Assembly: GCA_003344405.1 (NCBI GenBank)
Contig: NOWV01000010.1
Span: 682,001-746,000 of the forward strand
Reading direction: 5' to 3'
Length of the DNA stretch: 64,000 nt
Source of the DNA: Trichoplax sp. H2
Taxonomy: Eukaryota; Placozoa; Uniplacotomia; Trichoplacea
Part shown: piece after piece, positions 1 to 10,557 of the stretch
Layout of the letters: each line of letters begins with the position of its first letter
Numbering within the stretch: the stretch's first letter is position 1
Notes under the pieces: generated by a model
Database searches by the model: none
Seen by the model: the letters and a program-made list of their open reading frames with translations, nothing else
Told to the model about the DNA's origin: nothing
Program-made: the position numbers and the translations under genes

Positions 1-16
1 AACGAATTACGCCGAC

Positions 17-1248
17 ATGAGAGTTATTGCAACAAGTGCCATTGCAACAGGATTATTAACATACCAACTCTATCCTCATCTATTTCCAAATCGTATTCGA
101 CCCAAGCATATGACAGGATTTCCAATCATGCAAGAGACAATGGCCTCATTCAAAGAAATTTGTCAGAAGCTTGATATCGATCATAGTGACAAAGTCAAAG
201 TCTATGTCGACAAAAGTAATTCAATGATTGTTGATACTACGTATAAATCACCTTGATCGCATACAGTAGTAGTAAATCTATTTATAGTTATGCAGTAATT
301 TTGAAAAGCAATCGTAAATGTTCAACTAACCAAAATCGAGCTTCATGTCAATCTAATCAATGTACAGTATGTGCTATCCATTCCTTGTTTATGTTTTACT
401 AAACGTATAAACGTTCATGCGATTATAGGTCTGACTGCTGGAAATTTAGGAAATAGTTGGTTGCCCAACGGAGCAATCCTTAGCTTGCCGTGTACTATTT
501 ATTTTAAAACCGTCAATGATGTCATATATTCTAGAATTACTTTTGGCAATCAAAAGATTGAACGTGAAGATTTACTCAAATCTTTCATTACTTCAGCGAA
601 TTGTAATAATTTCCAGATGGCTCACGAATTATCCCACTTAAAATTGAACGACTTTATACCTCGAAGCATTGTAATGCCTACCTTTTACATAATAGCTAGT
701 GGTGTCTATAGTCTGTGCAATAAGTTCTTCTTAGGATCGACACTATTAAGGGGACTAAGCAAAGCCGCGGTCATAGCTGTAGCCATAGGCTGTTTCGTAG
801 CTACGAACTCCTACATTATCTACAGACAGGAATATAGAGCTGATCATACTGCAGCTAGTATTGATCCAACGTACTTAATAGGTATCTTACTGCAAATACT
901 TGTTGATAAAACGGCTTATATGATGATATAAGAACTTGCGATTCAATTAATATTCTTTCTATAATAGCTCCAGTACGTATATGATTTATTTTGCTAACGT
1001 ACTGTTGCAGTAATCAATCTGTATTATACTTATCTAATGTTGTACGCTTTCCAATTTTGAAAATTAAAGGTGGTATAGAACTAATGCACAAATATCTTGA
1101 CTGGGAAAACAAGTTTAACAAGAATGGTTCATCTAAACCTTTCTTAACGGTCATGTTGAATCGCTTATCGCATCCACCGGTAGAAAGGAGGCTTCAGCGG
1201 TTATTAGACATGCAAGAGCAGAGGGCTATCGCTGATAGTAAGAATTAA
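17..1248 (+). CDS. TMEM177: TMEM177-like membrane protein with intact M48-type zinc peptidase motifs
   Basis: Three exons: 17-215, 429-881, 1070-1248 (276 codons plus stop; phases 1 and 1 match). The N-terminus has a hydrophobic segment followed by HLFPN, as in vertebrate TMEM177, and the last exon starts with GGIEL, matching the GGVEF region of that family. Vertebrate TMEM177 is an inner mitochondrial membrane protein linked to COX2/COX20 assembly. Here exon 2 contains HELSH (an HExxH zinc motif, about residue 127), then two hydrophobic segments, then YRQEYRADHTAAS. That is the E-x-x-A-D third-ligand motif of M48 peptidases (HtpX/Ste24/OMA1 type). The human protein, as I recall it, has lost the histidines at the first site. 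Protease activity is therefore an inference from motifs. The reading frame is open to the window edge upstream of the ATG, so a longer N-terminus is possible. Confidence 0.72.
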
Positions 1249-1900
1249 GAAAGAAACTAATTGTGCTTTTAATATCGAACTCGGAATAAGCTATGAATGA
1301 GATAGTGTATCAAGTTTATAGAAGGCCTGGAGTGTAGGTAAACTCGATCTGTATATATTATACTGTTTCGTACATAAATATATGCTTGTCCACTACTGTA
1401 TATGTTACGCATATACAGTATATATATCTACTAAGAGTTCAACACCCATGTTACAGACTTATACTTCCTCTATTAACAGGTTTACTCGTATATGTGGGTT
1501 TAATAGGTAAACTGTTGCATATTGTATTGGTGGGGCTATCGATTAAAGACTGTGTAAGGCAATGTCATATTGCTCCACAGTACTGTGCACTAGACAACAC
1601 AATACAGAAAATAGTGATTTAAAATATACAACATTGATAGTAAATAAAATTGAATTTATTTTATTTGTTGTACAAAGTTGCAGCTATCATAAATACAGAA
1701 ATAGAGTAAAAGTCCAGAAATCTCGCTGGATATTTTATGTACTGTACTTAACAAATTTCAACTTTGATGAATGAATGATATATGATATTTATTACACCAT
1801 TAGTGCATTACTGTCGATAAGCAGTAATAATACGTGTATTTCTCTCTAAGTTATAGTATATGAGCTACAGTTATGCTTACAAGCATGGACTACTCAATAC
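1249..1900. other. Intergenic stretch, no gene seen
   Basis: AT-rich sequence after the TMEM177-like stop. It holds only short ORFs (1386-1622, 1562-1774) with no recognisable domain and no splice-consistent partner exon. It probably contains the 3' UTR of the upstream gene. Confidence 0.5.
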
Positions 1901-2004
1901 TAAATCCTCGTGGACTCCACACTATGCTCGACCTGTAGCTACAGCACGACAAGAAACCCCCAAATTATTGGTTCTCTTTAGCCATGGGCTTGTCGAGATC
2001 TACA

Positions 2005-2085
2005 AGTCCATGCTTTAGGTCGCGATCTAAAAGTCCATGCTTTAGGTCGCGATCTAAAAGTCCATGCTTTAGCTGACGATCCACC
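2005..2085. repeat. 27-bp tandem repeat, about three units
   Basis: The unit beginning AGTCCATGCTTTAG recurs at 2005, 2032 and 2059 with a spacer containing GGTCGCGATCTAAA. The matching place in the right-hand duplicate (around 2556) has a single unit, so copy number differs between the two copies. Confidence 0.85.
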
Positions 2086-2123
2086 GTGTCGGAGTCAAAT
2101 GCGCCCGAACTTTGATTGATTGA

Positions 2124-2285
2124 CATACTGTACTCTGTATAGTACAGTACTGTACTGTACAGTATGTAACCTCTGTGTTTCTGTACAGTACATCACTACA
2201 CTACGTACTGTACACTGTACACTGTACAGTACAGTTCTTTCCCAGTCAATCCACACATGTACAGTACAGTACTACAGTGAACTTC
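2124..2285. repeat. GTACAGTAC/GTACTGTAC palindromic cluster
   Basis: Dense overlapping copies of the palindrome-forming word GTACAGTAC and its partner GTACTGTAC. A near-identical cluster lies in the duplicate at 2624-2784, directly upstream of the STAR gene start at 2946. Confidence 0.85.
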
Positions 2286-2431
2286 ACCCTTACCTGTGCT
2301 TCAAGTCAATCGGGCCCAAAAGATACAAAGCATGCGCAAGCAATCCAAATCTGCAGATGACACTAGCAGCGAGAGCGGTCACACGTATCTGCTGCAATTT
2401 TTTATCCATTTTTATCCTTTTGCCAGCCCTT

Positions 2432-2451
2432 NNNNNNNNNNNNNNNNNNNN
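2432..2451. other. Assembly gap (20 N)
   Basis: Run of 20 N. Its fixed length and the duplicated flanks show it is a scaffolding placeholder, not a measured gap. Confidence 0.99.
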
Positions 2452-2623
2452 TAAATCCTCGTGGACTCCACACTATGCTCGACCTGTAGCTACAGCACGA
2501 CAAGAAACCCCCAAATTATTGGTTCTCTTTAGCCATGAGCTTGTCGAGATCTACAAGTCCATGCTTTAGCTGACGATCCACCGTGTCGGAGTCAAATGCG
2601 CCCGAACTTTGATTGATTGACAT

Positions 2624-2784
2624 ACTGTACACTGTATAGTACAGTACTGTTTGTAACCTCTGTGTTTCTGTACAGTACAGTACAGTACATCACTACACTA
2701 CGTACTGTACACTGTACACTGTACAGTTCTTTCCCAGTCAATCCACACATGTACAGTACATTGTACAGTACTGTACTACAGTGA
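2624..2784. repeat. GTACAGTAC cluster upstream of the STAR gene
   Basis: Second copy of the palindromic GTAC-rich cluster, about 160-320 bp before the ATG at 2946. It has more GTACAGTAC units in places than the left copy and fewer in others, which suggests replication-slippage instability. Confidence 0.8.
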
Positions 2785-2945
2785 ACTTCACCCTACCTGT
2801 GCTTCAAGTCAATCGGGCCCAAAAGATACAAAGCATGCGCAAGCAATCCAAACCTGCAGATGACACTAGCAGCGAGAGCGGTCACACGTATCTGCTGCAA
2901 TTTTTTTATCCATTTTTATCCTTTTGCCAGCCCTTACATCTCGAC

Positions 2946-5900
2946 ATGGCCAAAGAAGAAGACCGAAAACAAGATTTTTTATTAGAGTTATATAAAGAGA
3001 AAGAGAAACTAGATCCTTCCTTTTACCATAGTATACGATTACTTTCGAAAGGTAGGTAAGGATACACTGGAATGCTAAGCTAATCATCATGTCATCGAAA
3101 TGGACAATGAAAGCATTTCATAGCCACGACTTTGTCTTGTTGGATCAATGATACATGGAAATTTCTATCGTTAAATATATATCGATAGCTTTCATTGCAC
3201 TCTTTGTATATACAATCGATGATAGTCAAGTTATTTGAACAGCTCTGATATCGTTGAGACGATGGAATATTACTTTACTCTCGGATAGATTGCAGGTTTT
3301 CTGCCTGATTTCAGTGACCTTTTTCTTGATTGATAGGGTCAATTTTTGACTCAATCACAATAAGCCAATACTATATGCACTATTGCTCAAAATGATTCTT
3401 TTCCTTTTTCATTTTGCTGCTATCTTCAAGACATGAACAGCTTTTAACAATTAATTTTATCCTAGTAGTGCAAAACGTTGAAATTGATCGTATTCCAGCG
3501 ATGCTTTACAACAAAAATACTTTAATGACCACGGCTTGACTGTAGGCACCGTTTTACAAGCCATCATTGATTTCATCCTAAAGCACGTACAGTATATTGT
3601 GCTAGATGATCGATACTGGATTAGAATGGAACAATAGCATCAATAAAATGGAGAGAAAAAGTGAATAAAATGGTGTACTTTACTACACTTAAATCGAACC
3701 CTCTTAATCAAATATTAGCAAGAATTCGAAAAATTAAATGTAATAAAAAAAGTTTATTTTACGAGGACAGAATCTTGCCCCCAAATTTGTATCATCTTTT
3801 CCAACTTCCTCTATATAACTATTACCTATACTTTATCGCTACTACCATACGATGATGTGAGACTAATAATGATTATCTTATTATTCAATTCTGAACTGAT
3901 TTTAGAAATTGCTCGAGTAGAATGTGGCGATGAAACGTCTGGTAATGGTTCTCTTAATAGCAATAATGTCAAACAGGAATCTCCAATGACATCCGTTCGA
4001 CTTCATGATCCATATTCTCCCAGTGCTATCAAACTATCTGAAAGAGTATTAATTCCTGTCAAAGATTATCCAGGCGTAAGTTAGCAAATGAAAATTGCGT
4101 TTTGTTCCTATTTTACATACTGTATTATCATGATGTCGATGCGTCTTCTAGCCTACGGGATACACTATTCTGGATCAATACAGTACTGCGTTAGAAGGCA
4201 CTTCTCTATTTGTACCAATTAGGAACAATCGAAAAAATAGCAAAGAAACCACTTATAAGCTTAAATTGTTCTTATCGACAAACCTTTAATATGATATAAA
4301 TCTTGTTTACATACAGATTCTCTATCATACCCTAAATTCGTAATTAATGAACCTCAATCTTATCAATTTAATTATCCAACAATTTAACCTCCTTCAACAT
4401 ACATTACAATACTCTTCATTTACCTTATGTAAATTTTTTTGGCGTCGTCAGCATAATCCAACTTTAAAAAAATAAGGTATTGTCTTGATCAGTATAATGT
4501 ACAGTAAATACAAATCGAACTGCTCTATGTTTAGGACATTAATAGTAGAAACTTTTTCAGGAAGAGAGAAATAAAAGTAGAATATTTCATACAGTAGCCT
4601 TGTCGATAAGGTGATACTGTAATCATTGAAACGTATGAGTAAAATATCATCTACTACTGTAGATCTAATTGTAGCAATTAAGGTTAAATGTAGTCATTAG
4701 TATGACACAAACACTTAATGTCGTATTATACAGTAATTGTAATTTTACTCAACGAAAAAATCTTTTGTTCTATCATTAGACATTTTTAGTACAAATTAAA
4801 CATTGAATGCAGTCAAAGTGGGCCTCATCAAGTGCCTAAGCTGTAAATCATTTTCCCATTTTAGCTAATTTCAAATTGTTAATTGATTTTTAAGTAGCAC
4901 ACTATCAACAAACTATAGACGATAAATGGACCGTTGTACATTAATGATGATCAGCATTTGCTATCTGTGCGATTCAAGTGTTGATTTTTCGATACTCTCC
5001 GTCAAGTTATCGAGATGTTGAATCGATTACCAACAAGAGGGTTTTAGAGAGAGAGAGAAACTATCTTCGTTTAGTTCATTCAATATACTGTATACTCTTT
5101 TATTTAATCTCTCAAATACTAAGTGGTATATATTTAGGACGTTCTAGCTTTTAAAAAAATACTAGTATCCTAAGCTGTTGCCTGAGTATTATCCGTATTA
5201 TTGACTCTAACCTGTGCTTCATTCACGTAGATGTTGTCGTAGTTATGCAATAGTCACATTAAAATATTTTAAATAGCCTATAAAACACGTATCGTTTTAA
5301 TCGTCTGTTGTCATCTGCGACTTGCATCAGCGATAATGATAGCATTAGAGAAATTTTTTCTTTACAGAATCTACAAAGAAACGTATTCATGCCTTTATTT
5401 AAAGAGAATACGTACATTTATTATCTCAAGTAAATTTTTTGAAGATTACAACAAAAGCACAGAGATATTAGCGATTTTGAGTTATCCTTTAGCAATTTGT
5501 TGGATTGCGCATAATAGATTGCCCCTGTACAGTAAATAACAAAAGACATGCTCTGATCATTCTAAAAAAGTAGTTTACGTTCTTTTATTACAACTGTGCA
5601 ATATTGATTTTAGTAGATAGATACGTGGATAATAGTAGACTTTTGATGCCTATGCGGCCATACCGAGAATCCTTTCACAATTTACTTATGCTAAGCGATC
5701 CTCAATTGTATTCATCATTAAGTATAATCTTGTAATGTACTGTACACTGCACAATAAGGCAGATAGTGGCCAGAAAACAGCGATAAAATTGCTAAACTTT
5801 TAAATTACCTTCTAATAAATGTTATAGTTCAATTTTATTGGAAAACTACTCGGTCCTCGTGGTAACACGCTAAAGAGGCTCCAATCTGATACATTGACGA

Positions 5901-7990
5901 AAATGTCAATACTTGGTAAAGGGTCGATAAGAGATAAGGAAAAGGTAGTATCAACAATATCTAACGTATTGAATGGTTCTAACAAAATTTTAATGCATAA
6001 CGGTTAAATAAATAGATCACATTTACTTGTCTCAAGTGACCGGAGTAGAATATTGTAAATATGAAGCGTAATAACTAATACGGCATCATTAAAGGCTTAC
6101 TGGGTACTAAATGTACGCGTACTTTTTGTAGTTTGCAAGTAACTTAATCCCACCTAACATCAAGAAAAAGATAACAATTGCGTTTTAATAGGAATAGTTA
6201 CATTTATCTTAGATATAAATTATTCATAGTAGTCGCAACTACAGTACAATAAATACGTCCGTTACGGACTTGCTCTATTTTTGAGCGACATTGTAAATTA
6301 ATCCCGGATACCATCCTAAAAAAAGATGGGAGATTGATCTTACTGCGAACATTTTTTAATACTTGCTTGTAGGATAAAATCGCTCTAAATTCATTATTTA
6401 TTACGTAAACGTAAGAAATTAATGCTTGCAAAAACTTCTATTATATGCGTACTTTTGTAATCAGTTGCTATATAATATTCAATATTTTTCTCATTACAAT
6501 TTCCTATCAGACAGCTGTTCACTTGCGTAACAGATTGAAATAGTCATCAACTGTTTTATAACATTTCATATCACCATTCGAGGTGTCTTTTTTTTCTATC
6601 CAAAGTATTCAGAAATATTAGAGTATAAAAAATTCCTTACAATTTCCTATCAGACAGCTGTTCACTTGCGTAACAGATTGAAATAGTCATCAACTGTTTT
6701 GTAACATTTCATATCACCATTCGAGGTGTCTTTTTTTTCTATTCAAAGTATTCAGAAATGTTAAGAGTATAAAAAATTCCTTATTAAATAATTTTCAGAT
6801 ATTAAGTATAATTTTATTATGTTTACATTGTATCTACTACAGGAAGAAGAATTAAGGCGGGATGATCCTAGCAGTCACTTACATTTAGATTTACATGTCC
6901 TCATTGAGGTGGAAGCACCTTATCATGAAGCACATCAACGCCTATGCGCTTCTGTAGAAGCTTTAAGAAAATTTCTGAGGCCGGTAAGTGTTGGCTGCTG
7001 GTTTTTTAACTTTTATTATAGGGCTCTACATGCTCGTGAAAAAAAAATAAATTAAAAAATCAGTCATTTATTAGCCTACTAATCTAAGTTCCAGGAATCC
7101 GTAATTTCTTATTATTACTGACATCGTAAGCGTTTGCAATCAATTTCTTTATTTTGTGTTGAAATCAACATGTAGAGTGCAGCTAATATTGCCTATTCAT
7201 ATAATCAACAGTTCGTTGTGTTATTTTCTTAATAATTGTACAGTACTAGCAACAAGCATTCGTCCAAAATATTGCTGACATTGCTAAACATAGTTTTATA
7301 ATGCTAACGATCAAGTTGTGTAAATGTTGTACCCTTTTTGAATATCAAACAAAGACAAACAGTGATCCTCTCCACCAACAGCAAATGATCGAATTAGCCT
7401 ATTTATCTGGTAAGCAAGACGAAAGTGGAGATTCTGTCGCTGTAGCTAAATCTTATCCCAGACCTATCATTCACCGTAAACTTACGGAGATTGATGCGCC
7501 AACTGAAAGAAGAGTTAATGATCCTTCGCAGATTTTAAGAGCAAAAACTTTATTCGCATCTCGTTCCGCTACTTTGGGTAGAGTACGTGAGAGTGTACCA
7601 TCAAAGTATACAGAATATATTGAAGAAAAGTATGATCCACGCTACGAGGAAAATTACTCTGTAAGTAGCAATGTAACTTTGTTTAAAATTATTCACTTCC
7701 TCAATTTACCATAATCTTTTGTATCATTTTAACTAATGTCTTATAGCCTTACTCATCAGACTTCATGGAACCAAGGTTTGGATAATTCAAGTTAAATCAG
7801 TATTAACAGTATCAATTTACCTATTTGTAGTCCAATATATACGTGTAATGCTAAAACCTTAACGCTTCATTTCTCTGATTGTAGTAATCAAGGTTCGCGT
7901 TATATTTATACATATGATACCCCTAGCGAATCTCATGCTGATTCCAATATCGATAAATTTGGTGAATATGATGGTCAGTTAATGAAATAG
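2946..7990 (+). CDS. STAR-family KH-domain RNA-binding protein, KHDRBS/Sam68-like
   Basis: Seven exons: 2946-3051, 3906-4075, 5828-5944, 6843-6983, 7355-7660, 7747-7775, 7885-7990 (324 codons plus stop, all phases matching). Exon 1 encodes a Qua1-type helix ([18 protein letters not shown]), as in Sam68. Exon 2 ends [14 protein letters not shown] and exon 3 continues with the KH core, including the RNA-binding GPRG loop and [13 protein letters not shown]. Exon 4 gives [19 protein letters not shown], the family's extended KH. The C-terminus is rich in Tyr, Ser and Asp (YIYTYD), recalling the tyrosine-rich tail of Sam68. Family role: dimeric nuclear regulators of splicing and mRNA fate that bind UAA-type sites. 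A Ser/Asn-rich insert of about 35 residues sits between Qua1 and KH. Quaking was considered, but the exon 1 and exon 4 wording fits KHDRBS better. The last two junctions, including a GTTTGG donor at 7776, are less certain. Confidence 0.88.
6494..6780. repeat. 143-bp direct tandem duplication in an intron
   Basis: The segment starting TTACAATTTCCTATCAGACAG at 6494 is repeated head to tail from 6637 with only a few mismatches, giving a period of 143 bp. It lies in the intron before the fourth STAR exon. High identity implies a recent event. Confidence 0.88.
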
Positions 7991-10557
7991 AAAATGAATA
8001 TGATGAAATTGCATTAGTTTAGATATTACAATAATAGAACGGCTATTGGCTGCTGTGCAAGTTGAACAAAGTAACTTGATTTAGTATTTTCTACTGGTGG
8101 TGTTTTTCCGCCGTTAGATGATACTCTCAACAGTCATAAACTTGTAAATATAGCCGAACATGAACATGCTGTGCTCATAGTCCTAGTGATAGCGTTCACC
8201 TATCACTAGTCTCCAGCAGATCGATATTCATCATCACGTAGCTTTTAATTAATCTCTTACCTCTGTCTTTAAGTATTTTTACTAAAAGGGTAAATATCAT
8301 TTATTCATAATATGTAGAAGACTGGCGAAAATCACAGATGAAAATGCATTCTAATCGAAACAAAATTTACAGACGGAGTGCTCATCCCTATTGAGAAAGC
8401 ACGTAGTAAATAGTATAGTTAAGGATTTTTTACAAACCATAACAATTGTCATCCTTTCATGTCCTCGGAAAAAATGAATTGGCCAGATCATCCATATGAT
8501 AATAATGTAAAAAGAGGCGACTACCTACATCCGTGGCAACACAACTACTATCATCTTAAAAGCTAAAGCATCGCTATAGAATTAATCCAATGGAATTGAA
8601 TTCCTATTTAAAAAATTGTAAAAATTCTATCGACAGGTAAATGGAACACCCCTTCACTAGAGGTACATGCCTCTACCAGGAAAATAATTTATTATCGACT
8701 GTTAATATTATTTATCATATCAGAGTTTCGATTAATATCTACAGCATTAGGCGCTGCAAAAAGGTGAATACAGAATTTCCTGAACTATTTTAGTTCTATG
8801 TTATCGCTGCACTGTAGTAAGCCCAACGTTTATTGGCTTTTATTCCTATTTGTTGATCTATGATCTTTTATTAAATTACATGACCTAACTCAATAATGTA
8901 ATTTGTGATGAATGCGTAACTAGTCTACTATTAAGCCCATTACCAATTCAAAATTTATTGATGGCGGTATCTGAATCAACAATTTCAATATTTGTAGGTA
9001 GGGGGCATTAATATTCCACTAATGATTATTAGTTCAGTCACCGCGTCCGATATTAAAGCAATTACTTTGCATCGAAATTATGAATTTTTAAAATACATAA
9101 AACTAATATATCTCGATAAATTTCAAATCAATGCTGTTAAAATGAACCCATAATACAAATTAACTATACATTGTGTTCAAATTTTCGATTTCGAATTTAT
9201 ATTATACAGATTCTTTCCTTTATTGCATAAATAACGACATTGTTGTTAAAGATATAATAACTGCGAAGTAATTAAGATAATCTAAACTTCGAATTAACTA
9301 TACTGTAAGATCTCTTCAACAAGTAGATCTAAAATTTATTTTATACAGAGCAGTTTTGTGATATTACTATCACAAATACTGATACTGAAGTCACTATAAA
9401 ATAAAGTCGAATATTGATTATTCTAAGGATACACATGTACGCATATGTACTACATAACCGACATGGGACTTGTACGAGTGTAATCACTTGGTATAGTCGT
9501 AGCCAAATTATTCTACGTATCAGATACAAATATATTGTAAAGTTTTTTTTATAACATATAAGCCCTAAACGAATAAACTAGAGCCCTCTCATATCGGTCT
9601 TTATACTGATAGAAATAACATAGACACACGAAGTTACAAAAATAATTACTTAGGTGAAGTCTTCTCAATAACTTTCTCTAGTTAAACTGCCCATACAATT
9701 ACTAGCAATCACTCTCGAACTCGTTAGTCCTAGGTGTTAGTAACACGATAATTAAGTCTTTATAAAGAAAGGACGTTGTTACTCTTAGTTCTTCTAAGCG
9801 ATTTAATGCTCTGTTAAAGCTACCGACATCGTAGAGGATACATTATGATTTATTAATTTTACGAAGACACTTACATCGTGGCTTACAGTAATTAACGTAT
9901 TCAGTAACTGACACCAACACAGTTATTTAATGCAAGCGGACGGTAATAAATCATAGAAGTCAACAAATCCACAGTATGATGGATAATAAGAGATGAGTTA
10001 GCTGGAGGTACTGCGTTTTTTCCGGTATACTTTTATCTCTGAATCTTAATCTAAACTACATGTATGATCAGTAATATCGTATTCTGTACAATAATAAAAT
10101 TTCTAAGTGGCCAATTGCCACAAGCAGTAAGAAATTAATGGAAAGATATACATGTATTAAATTACAGTTGTAGAATGGAAGAAAAGAGACTAACTAATCC
10201 CCTTTATAAAGAACCTTAACGAGGAAACATATAAACCTTTGCTAATAAGTATTGAAACATGATATCTGCAGCAAATAAAAGATAGCTCTAAGAAGTGTAA
10301 CATGCAAATCGAACAATTTTAGTGACACTCACTAAACACATAATAAGATCATGTAAAAAAATTGCAGGAAAATTTAACGTAACCTATAATATCACCATGA
10401 ATAATGCTGATAATAATATATCGAAATACTTATTGTGAGTTAACACTTGCAGGTAAAGAAACGGATAGCTAGCTTCTACGCTCAATTAATGATCTGAGAA
10501 ATAAAAGAATTATAGGTATTATACAATATAACGCAATACTACAATAAAAATATCGTG
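7991..10557. other. Intergenic region between two convergent genes
   Basis: About 2.5 kb between the STAR stop and the DEK stop, so the two genes converge. It should contain both 3' UTRs. I see no exon chain, RNA gene or repeat family. A Tyr-rich 30-codon ORF near 8475 was examined and rejected. Confidence 0.5.

Larger units (their letters stand above)
1901..2431. repeat. Left copy of a direct duplication ending at an assembly gap
   Basis: This stretch starts with TAAATCCTCGTGGACTCC and is repeated almost base for base from 2452 to about 2934 on the far side of 20 Ns. The left copy stops exactly at the gap. It differs from the right copy by a 27-bp tandem array (2005-2085), small indels in the GTAC-rich part and a few substitutions. 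This is the pattern expected when two alleles, or an unresolved tandem duplication, are laid end to end by a scaffolder. Confidence 0.85.

Noticed and set aside
1386-1774. Two short overlapping plus-strand ORFs after the TMEM177-like gene
   Set aside because: No domain, no homology I recognise, no matching splice partners; composition like the surrounding non-coding DNA.
2005-2085. CRISPR-like short repeats
   Set aside because: Units are head to tail with no unique spacers, and the window is animal DNA.
8460-8567. Tyr/His-rich ORF (MNWPDHPYDNN...) as an alternative last exon of the STAR gene
   Set aside because: Attractive composition, but no acceptor site gives the phase needed to join the preceding exon.
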